6,597 bases of DNA from contig JAOZLM010000127.1 in the NCBI GenBank assembly GCA_029934815.1, positions 1 through 6,597 of the forward strand. The letters run 5' to 3'. Below are positions 1 to 5,757 of the stretch, in pieces. A program made the translations under genes and the position numbers. Below the pieces are notes generated by a model. That model made no database searches. It saw only the letters and a program-made list of their open reading frames with translations, and had not been told where the DNA came from. This stretch comes from Desulfocapsa sp. Its GTDB lineage: Bacteria; Desulfobacterota; Desulfobulbia; Desulfobulbales; Desulfocapsaceae. Each line of letters starts with the position of its first letter. The stretch's first letter is position 1.

Positions 1-347
1 GTCACAAACTTCATCCCGTTATAATCAGCAGGATTATGACTGGCGGTGACTATTATTCCACCATCTATGCCCTGATCTTCAAGACTGAATGCTGCATGAT
101 AAATTTCTTCGGTACCACACAAGCCTAAGCGTAACACATCCACTCCGGATTCGAGTAAGCCCTCAATTAGAGAATCGGTTAGTTCAGGGCTTGAAAGTCG
201 AATATCGTGGCCAACCGCAATCTTCCGGGGCTTGAAAACGTGGGCAAATGCTCGCCCAATATTTCTGGCAAGTTCCGGATTCAATTCATCCGGCACTCTG
301 CCGCGAATATCATAAGCTTTGAAGCAGGCTGGAATTTCGATACTCAT
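1..347 (-). CDS. manB: Phosphomannomutase, CpsG/ManB/RfbK-like (5' part only, cut by the window edge)
   Basis: This is the N-terminal 115 codons of an alpha-D-phosphohexomutase, which interconverts mannose-6-phosphate and mannose-1-phosphate in the cytoplasm for GDP-mannose synthesis. The start is the ATG at 347-345, supported by a TAAAGGA ribosome-binding site six bases upstream. Visible motifs are FKAYDIRG (residues 9-16), GTEEIYHAAF (78-87) and the catalytic-serine loop TASHNPADYNG (101-111). The phosphorylated serine should be S103, at bases 41-39. The GTEEIY stretch resembles enterobacterial CpsG/RfbK rather than AlgC-type enzymes as I remember them. The rest of the protein (metal-binding, sugar-specificity and phosphate-binding loops) lies beyond base 1, so dual phosphoglucomutase activity cannot be excluded. 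The gene is divergent from rmlA, which fits a role in surface polysaccharide precursor supply. The family is very certain; the exact substrate is less so. Confidence 0.93.
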   Translation of the reverse strand, partial: MSIEIPACFKAYDIRGRVPDELNPELARNIGRAFAHVFKPRKIAVGHDIRLSSPELTDSLIEGLLESGVDVLRLGLCGTEEIYHAAFSLEDQGIDGGIIVTASHNPADYNGMKFV

Positions 348-353
348 TTTTTA

Positions 354-360
354 TCCTTTA
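354..360 (-). promoter_or_regulatory. Ribosome-binding site of the phosphomannomutase gene
   Basis: On the minus strand the sequence reads TAAAGGA, then a six-base spacer, then ATG at 347-345. This is a good Shine-Dalgarno match at near-ideal spacing and fixes the start codon just before the conserved FKAYDIRG motif. Confidence 0.75.
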
Positions 361-405
361 AAAAGTGTCATTATTCGGGTAGAAACGGGGAATACAAACA
401 AATAC

Positions 406-434
406 AGCATATCAAAAACACTTCATAAATTCAA
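406..434 (-). promoter_or_regulatory. Candidate sigma70-type promoter for the phosphomannomutase gene
   Basis: Reading the minus strand, a -35-like TTGAAT (434-429) is separated by exactly 17 bases from a -10-like TATGCT (411-406). A TGA immediately before the -10 gives an extended -10 (TGnTATGCT). Each hexamer matches the consensus at four of six positions. Transcription would begin near 399, leaving a leader of about 50 bases before the ATG at 347. This is motif reading only. AT-rich DNA produces chance matches, so I hold it as a moderate candidate. Confidence 0.4.
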
Positions 435-446
435 CAAACGACTCCT

Positions 447-1337
447 ATGAAAGGTATTATTCTGGCCGGAGGTTCCGGCACACGACTCTACCCCTTAACA
501 CGGGTACTCTCCAAACAACTGATTCCGGTTTACGACAAACCTATGATTTACTACCCTCTGTCGGTTTTGATGCTGGCTGGGATCAAAGATATTTTGATTA
601 TTTCAACGCCCAGAGACTTACCACAATTTGAAGAACTTTTTGGGGATGGTGACTGGCTCGGAATATCTATCAGCTATGCCGAACAGCCAAAACCTGAAGG
701 ACTGGCGCAGGCTTTTATCATCGGCAAAGATTTTATTGGGGATGATAATGTTGCGCTGATCCTTGGAGACAATATCTTTTTTGGTTCCGGATTTTCTCAC
801 ATCTTGTCAAATGCCTCTGCACTGAGCGAAGGCGGGCTGATTTTTGGGTATCCCGTTAAAGACCCTGAACGTTATGGAGTGGTTGAATTCGACGAGAACA
901 ATAAGGTCGTAGGGATTGACGAAAAACCGGAGCACCCTAAATCAAAGTTTGCCGTTCCCGGGCTCTATTTTTACGATAATGATGTGATTGAAATTGCAGA
1001 AAATATCAAACCATCCCCAAGGGGTGAGCTTGAGATCACTGATATCAACATGGAATATTTAAAGCGTGGAAAACTGCTGGTACAACCTCTCAGCCGTGGC
1101 TTTTGCTGGCTGGACACCGGAACCCACGAATCCTTGCAACAGGCCTCCAGTTACGTAGAGGCAGTTCAGGATAGACAGGGCCTAAAAGTTGCCTGCATTG
1201 AAGAAATTGCCTTTAGTCTCGGATATATTGATATCGATCAAATGAAAGCGCTGGCCAAAGATATGCTCAAAAACCAGTACGGTCAGTATCTTATGGAGAT
1301 TGCCGAAGAAAAAGAAACAGGAAGTGCCTTTTCATGA
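447..1337 (+). CDS. rmlA: Glucose-1-phosphate thymidylyltransferase (RmlA/RfbA)
   Basis: It catalyses the first step of dTDP-L-rhamnose synthesis, joining dTTP and glucose-1-phosphate to give dTDP-glucose in the cytoplasm. At 296 residues it has the usual length of the long RmlA type. The nucleotide-binding loop GGSGTRLYPLT (8-18) is followed by SKQLIPVYDKPMIYYPLS (22-39). Further motifs are QPKPEGLAQAF (80-90), the metal-binding LGDNIFFG (106-113), ERYGVVEFD (141-149), GELEITDIN (193-201) and GFCWLDTGTHESL (218-230). The start is secure because MKGIILAGG is the conserved family beginning, although no Shine-Dalgarno sequence precedes it. The stop overlaps the rmlD start by 4 bp (ATGA), so the two are co-transcribed and probably translationally coupled. 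dTDP-rhamnose normally feeds back on this enzyme through a regulatory site; that is family knowledge. The related RffH activity is the main alternative assignment. Confidence 0.97.
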   Translation: MKGIILAGGSGTRLYPLTRVLSKQLIPVYDKPMIYYPLSVLMLAGIKDILIISTPRDLPQFEELFGDGDWLGISISYAEQPKPEGLAQAFIIGKDFIGDDNVALILGDNIFFGSGFSHILSNASALSEGGLIFGYPVKDPERYGVVEFDENNKVVGIDEKPEHPKSKFAVPGLYFYDNDVIEIAENIKPSPRGELEITDINMEYLKRGKLLVQPLSRGFCWLDTGTHESLQQASSYVEAVQDRQGLKVACIEEIAFSLGYIDIDQMKALAKDMLKNQYGQYLMEIAEEKETGSAFS

Positions 1338-2212
1338 AAATCCTGATTAGTGGCGGCCACGGCCAGCTTGGCCATGACGTGACTACACTTCTTTCAAAGA
1401 GTCACGATGTCGTTTCCTGCAACTCAAAAGAGCTTGATATCAGTAACCGGCAAATGGTTGAGCAGGTGGTGGCTCAGCACCAGCCTGAAGTTATCATCAA
1501 CTGTGCTGCTTATACGGCAGTGGATAATTGCGAAACAGAAAAAGAACTTGCCTGGCGTGTTAATGCGCTGGGACCTGAAAACCTTGCGGTAAGTGGTGAA
1601 ACTGTGGGCAGCAGATTTATTCATATCTCCACCGACTATGTTTTTGATGGAAACAAGCAGACGGACACAAGCTACCTGGAAGACGACCAGGTTCAACCGC
1701 TCTCTGAATATGGAAAGAGTAAACTGGCCGGTGAAGATGCGATTATGCAATTTGCTTCTAATCCGTTAATCATGCGGACGGCATGGCTCTATGGACATAG
1801 CGGAAACAATTTCCTAAAAACTATGCTGCGACTGGCACTTGCTGATCCGTCACGTGAGTTGAAAATTGTGAATGACCAATACGGCTCCCTTACCTGGACA
1901 AACAGCCTGGCCAGACAGATCGAAAATATTCTGGATGCTGACATTAAAGGTATTGTCCATGCCACAGCAACAGGTTCATCAACCTGGTACGAAGGTGCTT
2001 GTTATTTTCTTGATGCAATGAACGTTCCCTACACATTTACGCCCTGCACCACAGCAGAGTATCCGACCCCTGCCCACAGACCGGCAAACTCCATTCTTGA
2101 AAACAAAAGACTGGAAGAAGCTGGCTTATCTGTTTTTCAATCCTGGCAGGACGATATCGATTGTTTTGTAAAAGCACACGGAGAAGCACTGATAAAGGAA
2201 TTATCCCCGTAA
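1334..2212 (+). CDS. rmlD: dTDP-4-dehydrorhamnose reductase (RmlD/RfbD)
   Basis: It performs the last step of dTDP-L-rhamnose synthesis, the NAD(P)H-dependent reduction of dTDP-4-dehydrorhamnose. It is a 292-residue extended short-chain dehydrogenase. The Rossmann glycine loop is GGHGQLG (7-13). Next come CAAYTAVDNCE (57-67), STDYVFDG (99-106), the catalytic YGKSK (Y126, K130), RTAWLYG (148-154) and DQYGSLT (181-187), where families usually show DQxGxPT. The C-terminal RPANSIL (about 249-255) is also typical. An AGGAAG ribosome-binding site (1319-1324) lies inside the end of rmlA, nine bases before the ATG. The stop lies within the oppositely oriented UPF0280 gene (12-bp tail overlap), leaving no room for a conventional terminator between them. 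rmlB and rmlC are not next to it. Confidence 0.96.
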   Translation: MKILISGGHGQLGHDVTTLLSKSHDVVSCNSKELDISNRQMVEQVVAQHQPEVIINCAAYTAVDNCETEKELAWRVNALGPENLAVSGETVGSRFIHISTDYVFDGNKQTDTSYLEDDQVQPLSEYGKSKLAGEDAIMQFASNPLIMRTAWLYGHSGNNFLKTMLRLALADPSRELKIVNDQYGSLTWTNSLARQIENILDADIKGIVHATATGSSTWYEGACYFLDAMNVPYTFTPCTTAEYPTPAHRPANSILENKRLEEAGLSVFQSWQDDIDCFVKAHGEALIKELSP

Positions 2213-2986
2213 ATCAACCTTCACAAGTTCCACCTCACCATACGCACCCATCAATTCACCGCAAATAACCACCACTCCGCGAATCCCTTCAATTGCAGAA
2301 GCTTTATCAAGGGCATTCTGCATACCGGTTTTTCCTCCGCCACCATGACCGACTTCATTGCCAAGTCTTGTGGCCGCTGCATCTGCGACAAGCGTTGAAG
2401 TTGCAATAACCGTCACTGAATCAGCATCACCAAAACTTAGAGAATGTCCAATTGTGCCGGAAGAGGTGCAGATACCAACGGGCATATCCTTTGCCGGCAG
2501 ACGCACACCCACTTTATAACTTAAAGGAGATTCGCCTGCAAAAATAGCCACGGAACAATCTTTTGTTCGGCTGAGAAAAACATCTCCCCCATTTTCCACT
2601 ACCACTTCCCTGCATCCATCCATCAACAACCCAAGACCTACATTTTCAGCAACTGCTCCAGCCACTGCAGCCATAGGCCCGACACTCGCCGCAACACCTG
2701 CCTGCATCATGCTGCGCACCATTGGAGGTGCCAGCTTATCCACTTCCAGCGGAACAAGGCTTGCAGAAAAAGCGGGATTCTTCAAAATGTAATTCTCAAG
2801 CTGCGACCGGTATTGTAAGATAAGATCCGTGGCTGAAGCGGTCACATCACGATCAGCCAGAATATGTAAATCTGTTTCTTCAATCCTCACTGTCGTCGAA
2901 ATAAGCTCCGACATATTTGCCAGCTTACGATAGGAACGATCGGTATAGGACTCCGGTTTTTTCTTCTTATTATGCGATTTCTTCAT
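2201..2986 (-). CDS. UPF0280 family protein (COG2122, ApbE superfamily)
   Basis: A 261-residue protein of the conserved UPF0280 family, distantly related to the FMN-transferase ApbE. Characteristic segments are YTDRSYR (14-20), VRIEETDLHI (33-42), ASVGPMAAVAGAVAE (100-114), VENGGDVFL (130-138), AGESPLS (160-166), ICTSSGTIGHSLSFGDADS (172-190) and VADAAATRLGN (200-210). The GGD, TSSGT and ADAAAT elements are also where ApbE proteins carry conserved motifs. No signal peptide or lipobox is visible, so it is probably cytoplasmic, unlike ApbE. In a methanogen, COG2122 has been linked to homocysteine/cysteine formation at low sulfide (recalled, not checked); the reaction is not settled. I chose the ATG at 2986. 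A TTG at 3004 would add six residues, and neither start has a good ribosome-binding site. The N-terminus is polybasic (K2, K3, K7-K10). It diverges from transferase 1 across 22 bp. Confidence 0.9.
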   Translation of the reverse strand: MKKSHNKKKKPESYTDRSYRKLANMSELISTTVRIEETDLHILADRDVTASATDLILQYRSQLENYILKNPAFSASLVPLEVDKLAPPMVRSMMQAGVAASVGPMAAVAGAVAENVGLGLLMDGCREVVVENGGDVFLSRTKDCSVAIFAGESPLSYKVGVRLPAKDMPVGICTSSGTIGHSLSFGDADSVTVIATSTLVADAAATRLGNEVGHGGGGKTGMQNALDKASAIEGIRGVVVICGELMGAYGEVELVKVDLRG

Positions 2987-3008
2987 GGTACTTTTTTGTA
3001 ACAACTCT

Positions 3009-3647
3009 ATGGTAACTTTTACACATACGATTCTTCTTTTTACCCGCTATCCGCAGCCTGGCAGATGCAAAACACGGCTCCTCCCGAAATTGAGCGCAGA
3101 AGAAGCGGCCGAAATCCACCGGCGCCTGGTATCTCATAGCGATACAACAATTAGCAACTATCTTACACAACACAACGACACAACATATCATATCTGCTAC
3201 ACTGGTGCTTCTGATAAGCAAATGAAACATTGGCTCGGCCAGCGAAAATTCGTTAAACAGCAGGGAAAAAACCTTGGTGAACGTATGGCTAATGCCTTAA
3301 AAACAGCAAGATTAAGCTGCGACAAATGTTTACTTATGGGGTCAGACTGTCCGGATATTTCCGGAGAACTCTTACAGGATGCATTTCTGGCACTGCAGAC
3401 TAACGATATAGTCTTAGGCCCTGCCCATGATGGTGGTTATTATCTTATAGGAATTAACAAAACACTCCTGCCGAAACAAATAGAACAGCTTTTTAGCGAT
3501 ATCCTCTGGGGCAAAAGTAACGTTTTAGCAAAAACGCTTGAACGTATAAAAAAGCTTCAGCTATCGTTTCAGCTATTACAAAAACTCCACGATATTGATA
3601 CACCCGATGACCTCCAGTATTTCAATCATCATTCCCACTCTGAATGA
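3009..3647 (+). CDS. Transferase 1, 'rSAM/selenodomain-associated' type (DUF2064, CofC-like nucleotidyltransferase fold)
   Basis: A 212-residue GT-A/nucleotidyltransferase-like protein matching the family described as TIGR04282, related to CofC, the guanylyltransferase of F420 synthesis. Visible motifs are the N-terminal FTRYPQPGRCKTRLLP (11-26), QQGKNLGERM (84-93), LLMGSDCPDIS (108-118), LGPAHDGGYYLIG (136-148), the W167 region, and the C-terminal DIDTPDDL (195-202). The GSDCPD aspartates are the likely metal ligands. The substrate is unknown. The family name reflects frequent genomic neighbourhood with a radical-SAM/selenodomain protein, since associated with arsenosugar synthesis; none is present here. 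The ATG at 3009 begins close to the conserved ILLFTRYP. An in-frame ATG at 2985 would add eight residues but overlap the UPF0280 start. No clear Shine-Dalgarno precedes either start. It overlaps transferase 2 by 41 bp. Confidence 0.88.
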   Translation: MVTFTHTILLFTRYPQPGRCKTRLLPKLSAEEAAEIHRRLVSHSDTTISNYLTQHNDTTYHICYTGASDKQMKHWLGQRKFVKQQGKNLGERMANALKTARLSCDKCLLMGSDCPDISGELLQDAFLALQTNDIVLGPAHDGGYYLIGINKTLLPKQIEQLFSDILWGKSNVLAKTLERIKKLQLSFQLLQKLHDIDTPDDLQYFNHHSHSE

Positions 3648-4329
3648 AGCAGGGAATATCCCTGCTCTTAAAATGCTTATTCCACAGGTGGCCGAGGTCA
3701 TTGTGGTTGATGGTGGCAGCAGTGATACGACTGTGCAGATTGCAACAGATCTTGGAATATCCGTGCTGCACACGGACAAGGGGCGAGGAGCACAACTGAA
3801 CCTTGGCGCCGGCATGGCGACTTCCGAGATACTTCTGTTTCTCCATGCCGATACAGTATTGCCACCTGCATTTCCTGAGCTGGTCACCGACTGTCTGGAA
3901 CAGAAAGAAACCATACTTGGCTCTTTTTCCCTCGAAATACAGCCTGCCTCTCTATTGCTGCGATTAATTTGTGCAGGTGCTAATCTGCGCTCCAGATTTC
4001 TTCAACTTCCCTATGGCGATCAATCACTCTTTATACGCAAGACAGATTTTGAAACAATTGGGGGATTTCCTGAAACTCCCATTATGGAAGATTACATCTT
4101 TGTAAAACTTGTAAAAAAATACGGAAAAGTAAAAACACTGCCGCAAACAGTTACCACATCAGCAAGGCGTTGGCAGACAATAGGCCCAATCCGTACGACA
4201 TGTATTAATCAACTGATGATTCTGGGATACAAACTGGGAGTTACACCTGAAAAGCTGGCCTCAATCTACAGGAGCGGCAGTCTCTTCAGGAAATTTGGTA
4301 GGAACAAAAGGACGCACACCATCAACTGA
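3607..4329 (+). CDS. Transferase 2, 'rSAM/selenodomain-associated' family-2 glycosyltransferase
   Basis: A 240-residue soluble glycosyltransferase of the GT2 (GT-A) type that matches TIGR04283 (MftF-like). Motifs are SIIIPTLNEAGNI (6-18), the nucleotide-binding VVDGGSSDTT (33-42), KGRGAQLNLGA (58-68), the DxD-like LFLHADTVLP (77-86), YGDQSLFIR (136-144), GGFPETPIMEDY (152-163, with the likely base in the MED) and SARRW (185-189). I take the ATG at 3607 rather than the upstream in-frame TTG at 3595 because SIIIPTLNE normally lies near the N-terminus. The start lies 41 bp inside transferase 1 in another reading frame, with no obvious ribosome-binding site, so coupled or reinitiated translation is likely. 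The conserved part ends near LASIYRS (217-223). The last 22 codons overlap cvpA on the other strand. Donor and acceptor sugars are unknown. Confidence 0.9.
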   Translation: MTSSISIIIPTLNEAGNIPALKMLIPQVAEVIVVDGGSSDTTVQIATDLGISVLHTDKGRGAQLNLGAGMATSEILLFLHADTVLPPAFPELVTDCLEQKETILGSFSLEIQPASLLLRLICAGANLRSRFLQLPYGDQSLFIRKTDFETIGGFPETPIMEDYIFVKLVKKYGKVKTLPQTVTTSARRWQTIGPIRTTCINQLMILGYKLGVTPEKLASIYRSGSLFRKFGRNKRTHTIN

Positions 4330-4872
4330 ACGTTCCACTTCTTTCTCTGTGATGGCAGGCATCTGCTGAACAAAGGCTTTGCGTATGGTGTCATCTTTTA
4401 TCACAGAACGAAATATCTTCGTGCCCTGCTCGAGATAAGGTGCGAGGTAGCAGTCACGCAACATGGTATTTTCAGGAGCAAGAATCCCGGAAAGAACCAT
4501 ATTTAACAAAACAATGAGGACACCCGCTTTCACCACGCCAAGTGCGCCGCCAAGTAATTTATCAAACCAGCCTGCAATGGTTAGCTCCACAACTCTGGCC
4601 AGCCCTTTGCCAAGGAGCATTGTCACAACATACGTTAGGACAAACAGGATCACATAGGATGTCCAGAAAACCGCATGGGGATTATCGGTTACTTCTCGTA
4701 AAAAAGGAAAAAGTTTGTCATGATACTGACCGGCAATAAAATAACCAACCAGAAGCGCCACCAGGGTAGTAATCTGACGCAGGAAACCGACCCACAAACC
4801 ACGAAATGTAAAGAGTACTACTATTCCGATAATGACAAAGTCAAAACCTGTCAGATTTAAAGAGCCGTTCAT
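4261..4872 (-). CDS. cvpA: CvpA family membrane protein
   Basis: A 203-residue inner-membrane protein of the CvpA (colicin V production) family. The N-terminal FDFVIIGIVVLFTFRGLWVG (10-29) is the family signature: an Asp-led hydrophobic helix followed by an Arg/Gly turn. Hydrophobic segments near 10-28, 32-48, 68-87 and 107-131 suggest four membrane helices. The segment between the last two, including GWFDKLLGGALGVVKAG (101-117), is typical. The last 70 or so residues are polar. In enterobacteria CvpA affects colicin V secretion and envelope stress; its molecular role is not firmly known. The ATG at 4872 is preceded by a strong GGAGG (minus strand 4883-4879) with a six-base spacer. The 3' end overlaps transferase 2 by 69 bp tail to tail. 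No purF, its partner in E. coli, is adjacent. Confidence 0.92.
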   Translation of the reverse strand: MNGSLNLTGFDFVIIGIVVLFTFRGLWVGFLRQITTLVALLVGYFIAGQYHDKLFPFLREVTDNPHAVFWTSYVILFVLTYVVTMLLGKGLARVVELTIAGWFDKLLGGALGVVKAGVLIVLLNMVLSGILAPENTMLRDCYLAPYLEQGTKIFRSVIKDDTIRKAFVQQMPAITEKEVERSVDGVRPFVPTKFPEETAAPVD

Positions 4873-4965
4873 TGATCCCCTCCCAGAGAGTAAAAGAGCC
4901 TGTTATTGTCATAATGCTGACCTAATTAGTTAATAAAAATAGTTGAAAATGCAAGGATATAATTC
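4873..4965. other. AT-rich divergent intergenic region between cvpA and the phosphopantetheinyl transferase gene
   Basis: These 93 bases separate two divergent start codons and contain good ribosome-binding sites for both genes (cvpA near 4879-4883, transferase at 4953-4957). The centre (about 4920-4950) is strongly AT-rich and includes the eight-base palindrome CTAATTAG (4922-4929). A TTGTCA (4906-4911) resembles a -35 box for the rightward gene, but no good -10 lies at the right distance. I therefore infer promoters here without naming exact boxes. Confidence 0.5.
4953..4957 (+). promoter_or_regulatory. Ribosome-binding site of the phosphopantetheinyl transferase gene
   Basis: AAGGA lies eight bases upstream of the ATG at 4966. 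It is the best start-site signal in this gene and supports the longer N-terminus, which carries about 30 residues before any recognisable family sequence. There is no in-frame ATG nearby that would serve as an alternative. Confidence 0.65.
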
Positions 4966-5757
4966 ATGCTGCCCACAACGTCACCTGACGAACTCACTTT
5001 TGAACCTGCCCCTTTAAGCTTTCTTGCACTTTGTGATGAAGTCTTTTCAGATTCAGCGATATCCATAGCCATCTTACCCCTGAACAACCTGAACCACCAG
5101 CAAACAGAAACACAGCACAGATGGCTGCACGATAAAGAGGTAACACAGTATGAAAAATTTAGTCTCGAAAAACGTTCCCGAGAATGGCTGGGCGGAAGAA
5201 TCTGTGCCAAGCAAAGTGCAAACATATTCTTCCGTGGCATACAAAACCCGGCTTACATCCCAAAACATGTACAGTACCGGGTACAGTCCGAAGAGAGTGG
5301 CAGACCCTACTTTTCTGCAATAAAAGATCTTTCTCTGGATTCCCCCGAACTTTCCATAAGCCATTCCAAAGCTTATGCTGCTGCTGTAACCAGCCTGAAA
5401 TACTGTGGAATCGACATCCAGTACTCCGCAAAAACCCTTAGTCGCGTGCAGGAGAAATTTTGTACTTCCAGCGAAGAGCATATTTTGCAAGAAATGCTTC
5501 CCGAGCTCTCTCCAATTGCAAGACTGACCCAGCTCTGGAGTGCCAAAGAAGCCGCCAAGAAAATGCTCAGCCCCGGCGGAATCCCCGGCTTCCATGAGCT
5601 TGAGCTTTTCAAGATTAGCAAACCTGCCGCTGATACCGGTATACTGTTCTTTTCCAGACCAGAGAGCTCATCTTCCATCCAGGTGATTGCCAGCATGTTT
5701 AACGATGACTACGCCCTGGCCATCTGCTGCGCCAGATCAGACAAAGAGGTTCACTGA
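4966..5757 (+). CDS. 4'-phosphopantetheinyl transferase, Sfp/EntD type
   Basis: It transfers the phosphopantetheine arm of coenzyme A onto a serine of acyl, polyketide or peptidyl carrier proteins. At 263 residues it fits the two-domain (Sfp-like) type. Visible motifs are RSREWLGGRICAKQSA (70-85), GRPYF (112-116), the CoA-binding LSISHSKAYAAA (129-140), CGIDIQ (147-152) and LWSAKEAAKK (190-199). D150 and E195 are the expected magnesium ligands, K199 the likely catalytic lysine, and W191/K194 the rest of the WxxKE signature. Residue 152 is Gln where Sfp has the third ligand Glu. The first 30 or so residues look like a poorly conserved leader and do not resemble a signal peptide. The stop overlaps the fpg start by one base (TGATG), so the pair is one operon. 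No carrier protein, PKS or NRPS is in view, so the target is unknown; an AcpS-like role for fatty-acid ACP is possible. Confidence 0.92.
   Translation: MLPTTSPDELTFEPAPLSFLALCDEVFSDSAISIAILPLNNLNHQQTETQHRWLHDKEVTQYEKFSLEKRSREWLGGRICAKQSANIFFRGIQNPAYIPKHVQYRVQSEESGRPYFSAIKDLSLDSPELSISHSKAYAAAVTSLKYCGIDIQYSAKTLSRVQEKFCTSSEEHILQEMLPELSPIARLTQLWSAKEAAKKMLSPGGIPGFHELELFKISKPAADTGILFFSRPESSSSIQVIASMFNDDYALAICCARSDKEVH

Larger units (their letters stand above)
348..446. other. Divergent intergenic region between manB and rmlA
   Basis: These 99 bases separate the two divergent start codons and must hold, or border, promoters for both polysaccharide-precursor transcription units. The manB side contains the candidate promoter and a good ribosome-binding site. 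On the rmlA side I see no convincing -35/-10 pair and no Shine-Dalgarno sequence. The last 56 bases (391-446) contain only two G residues on the plus strand, so the rmlA leader should be almost unstructured. I see no terminator hairpin and no clear operator palindrome. Confidence 0.6.

Noticed and set aside
207..428. A 73-codon plus-strand frame opposite the manB start, running into the intergenic region
   Set aside because: Its first two-thirds are antisense to conserved manB sequence, and the predicted protein shows no domain or hydrophobic pattern.
1424..1750. A 108-codon minus-strand frame opposite rmlD
   Set aside because: The rmlD motifs are intact on the plus strand, and the antisense product resembles no known family and has no ribosome-binding signal I can see.
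2201..2212. A bidirectional terminator between rmlD and the UPF0280 gene
   Set aside because: The two genes overlap here and I see no G+C-rich inverted repeat with a T-run on either strand.
3576..3914. A 112-codon minus-strand frame across the transferase 1/transferase 2 junction
   Set aside because: Both plus-strand genes are strongly supported by family motifs here; the antisense frame is a composition artefact.
4922..4929. The palindrome CTAATTAG in the cvpA/phosphopantetheinyl transferase intergenic region as an operator
   Set aside because: It is only eight bases long in AT-rich DNA, does not extend further and is not repeated nearby, so chance explains it.
4958..4963. A perfect TATAAT just before the phosphopantetheinyl transferase ATG
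   Set aside because: It sits between the ribosome-binding site and the start codon, so transcription from it would begin inside the gene, and no -35 box lies 16-18 bases upstream.
5074..5595. A 173-codon open frame on the minus strand, inside the phosphopantetheinyl transferase gene
   Set aside because: It lies antisense to a gene with clear catalytic motifs, has no recognisable domain and an unnatural Cys/Phe-rich composition, so it is a shadow frame.
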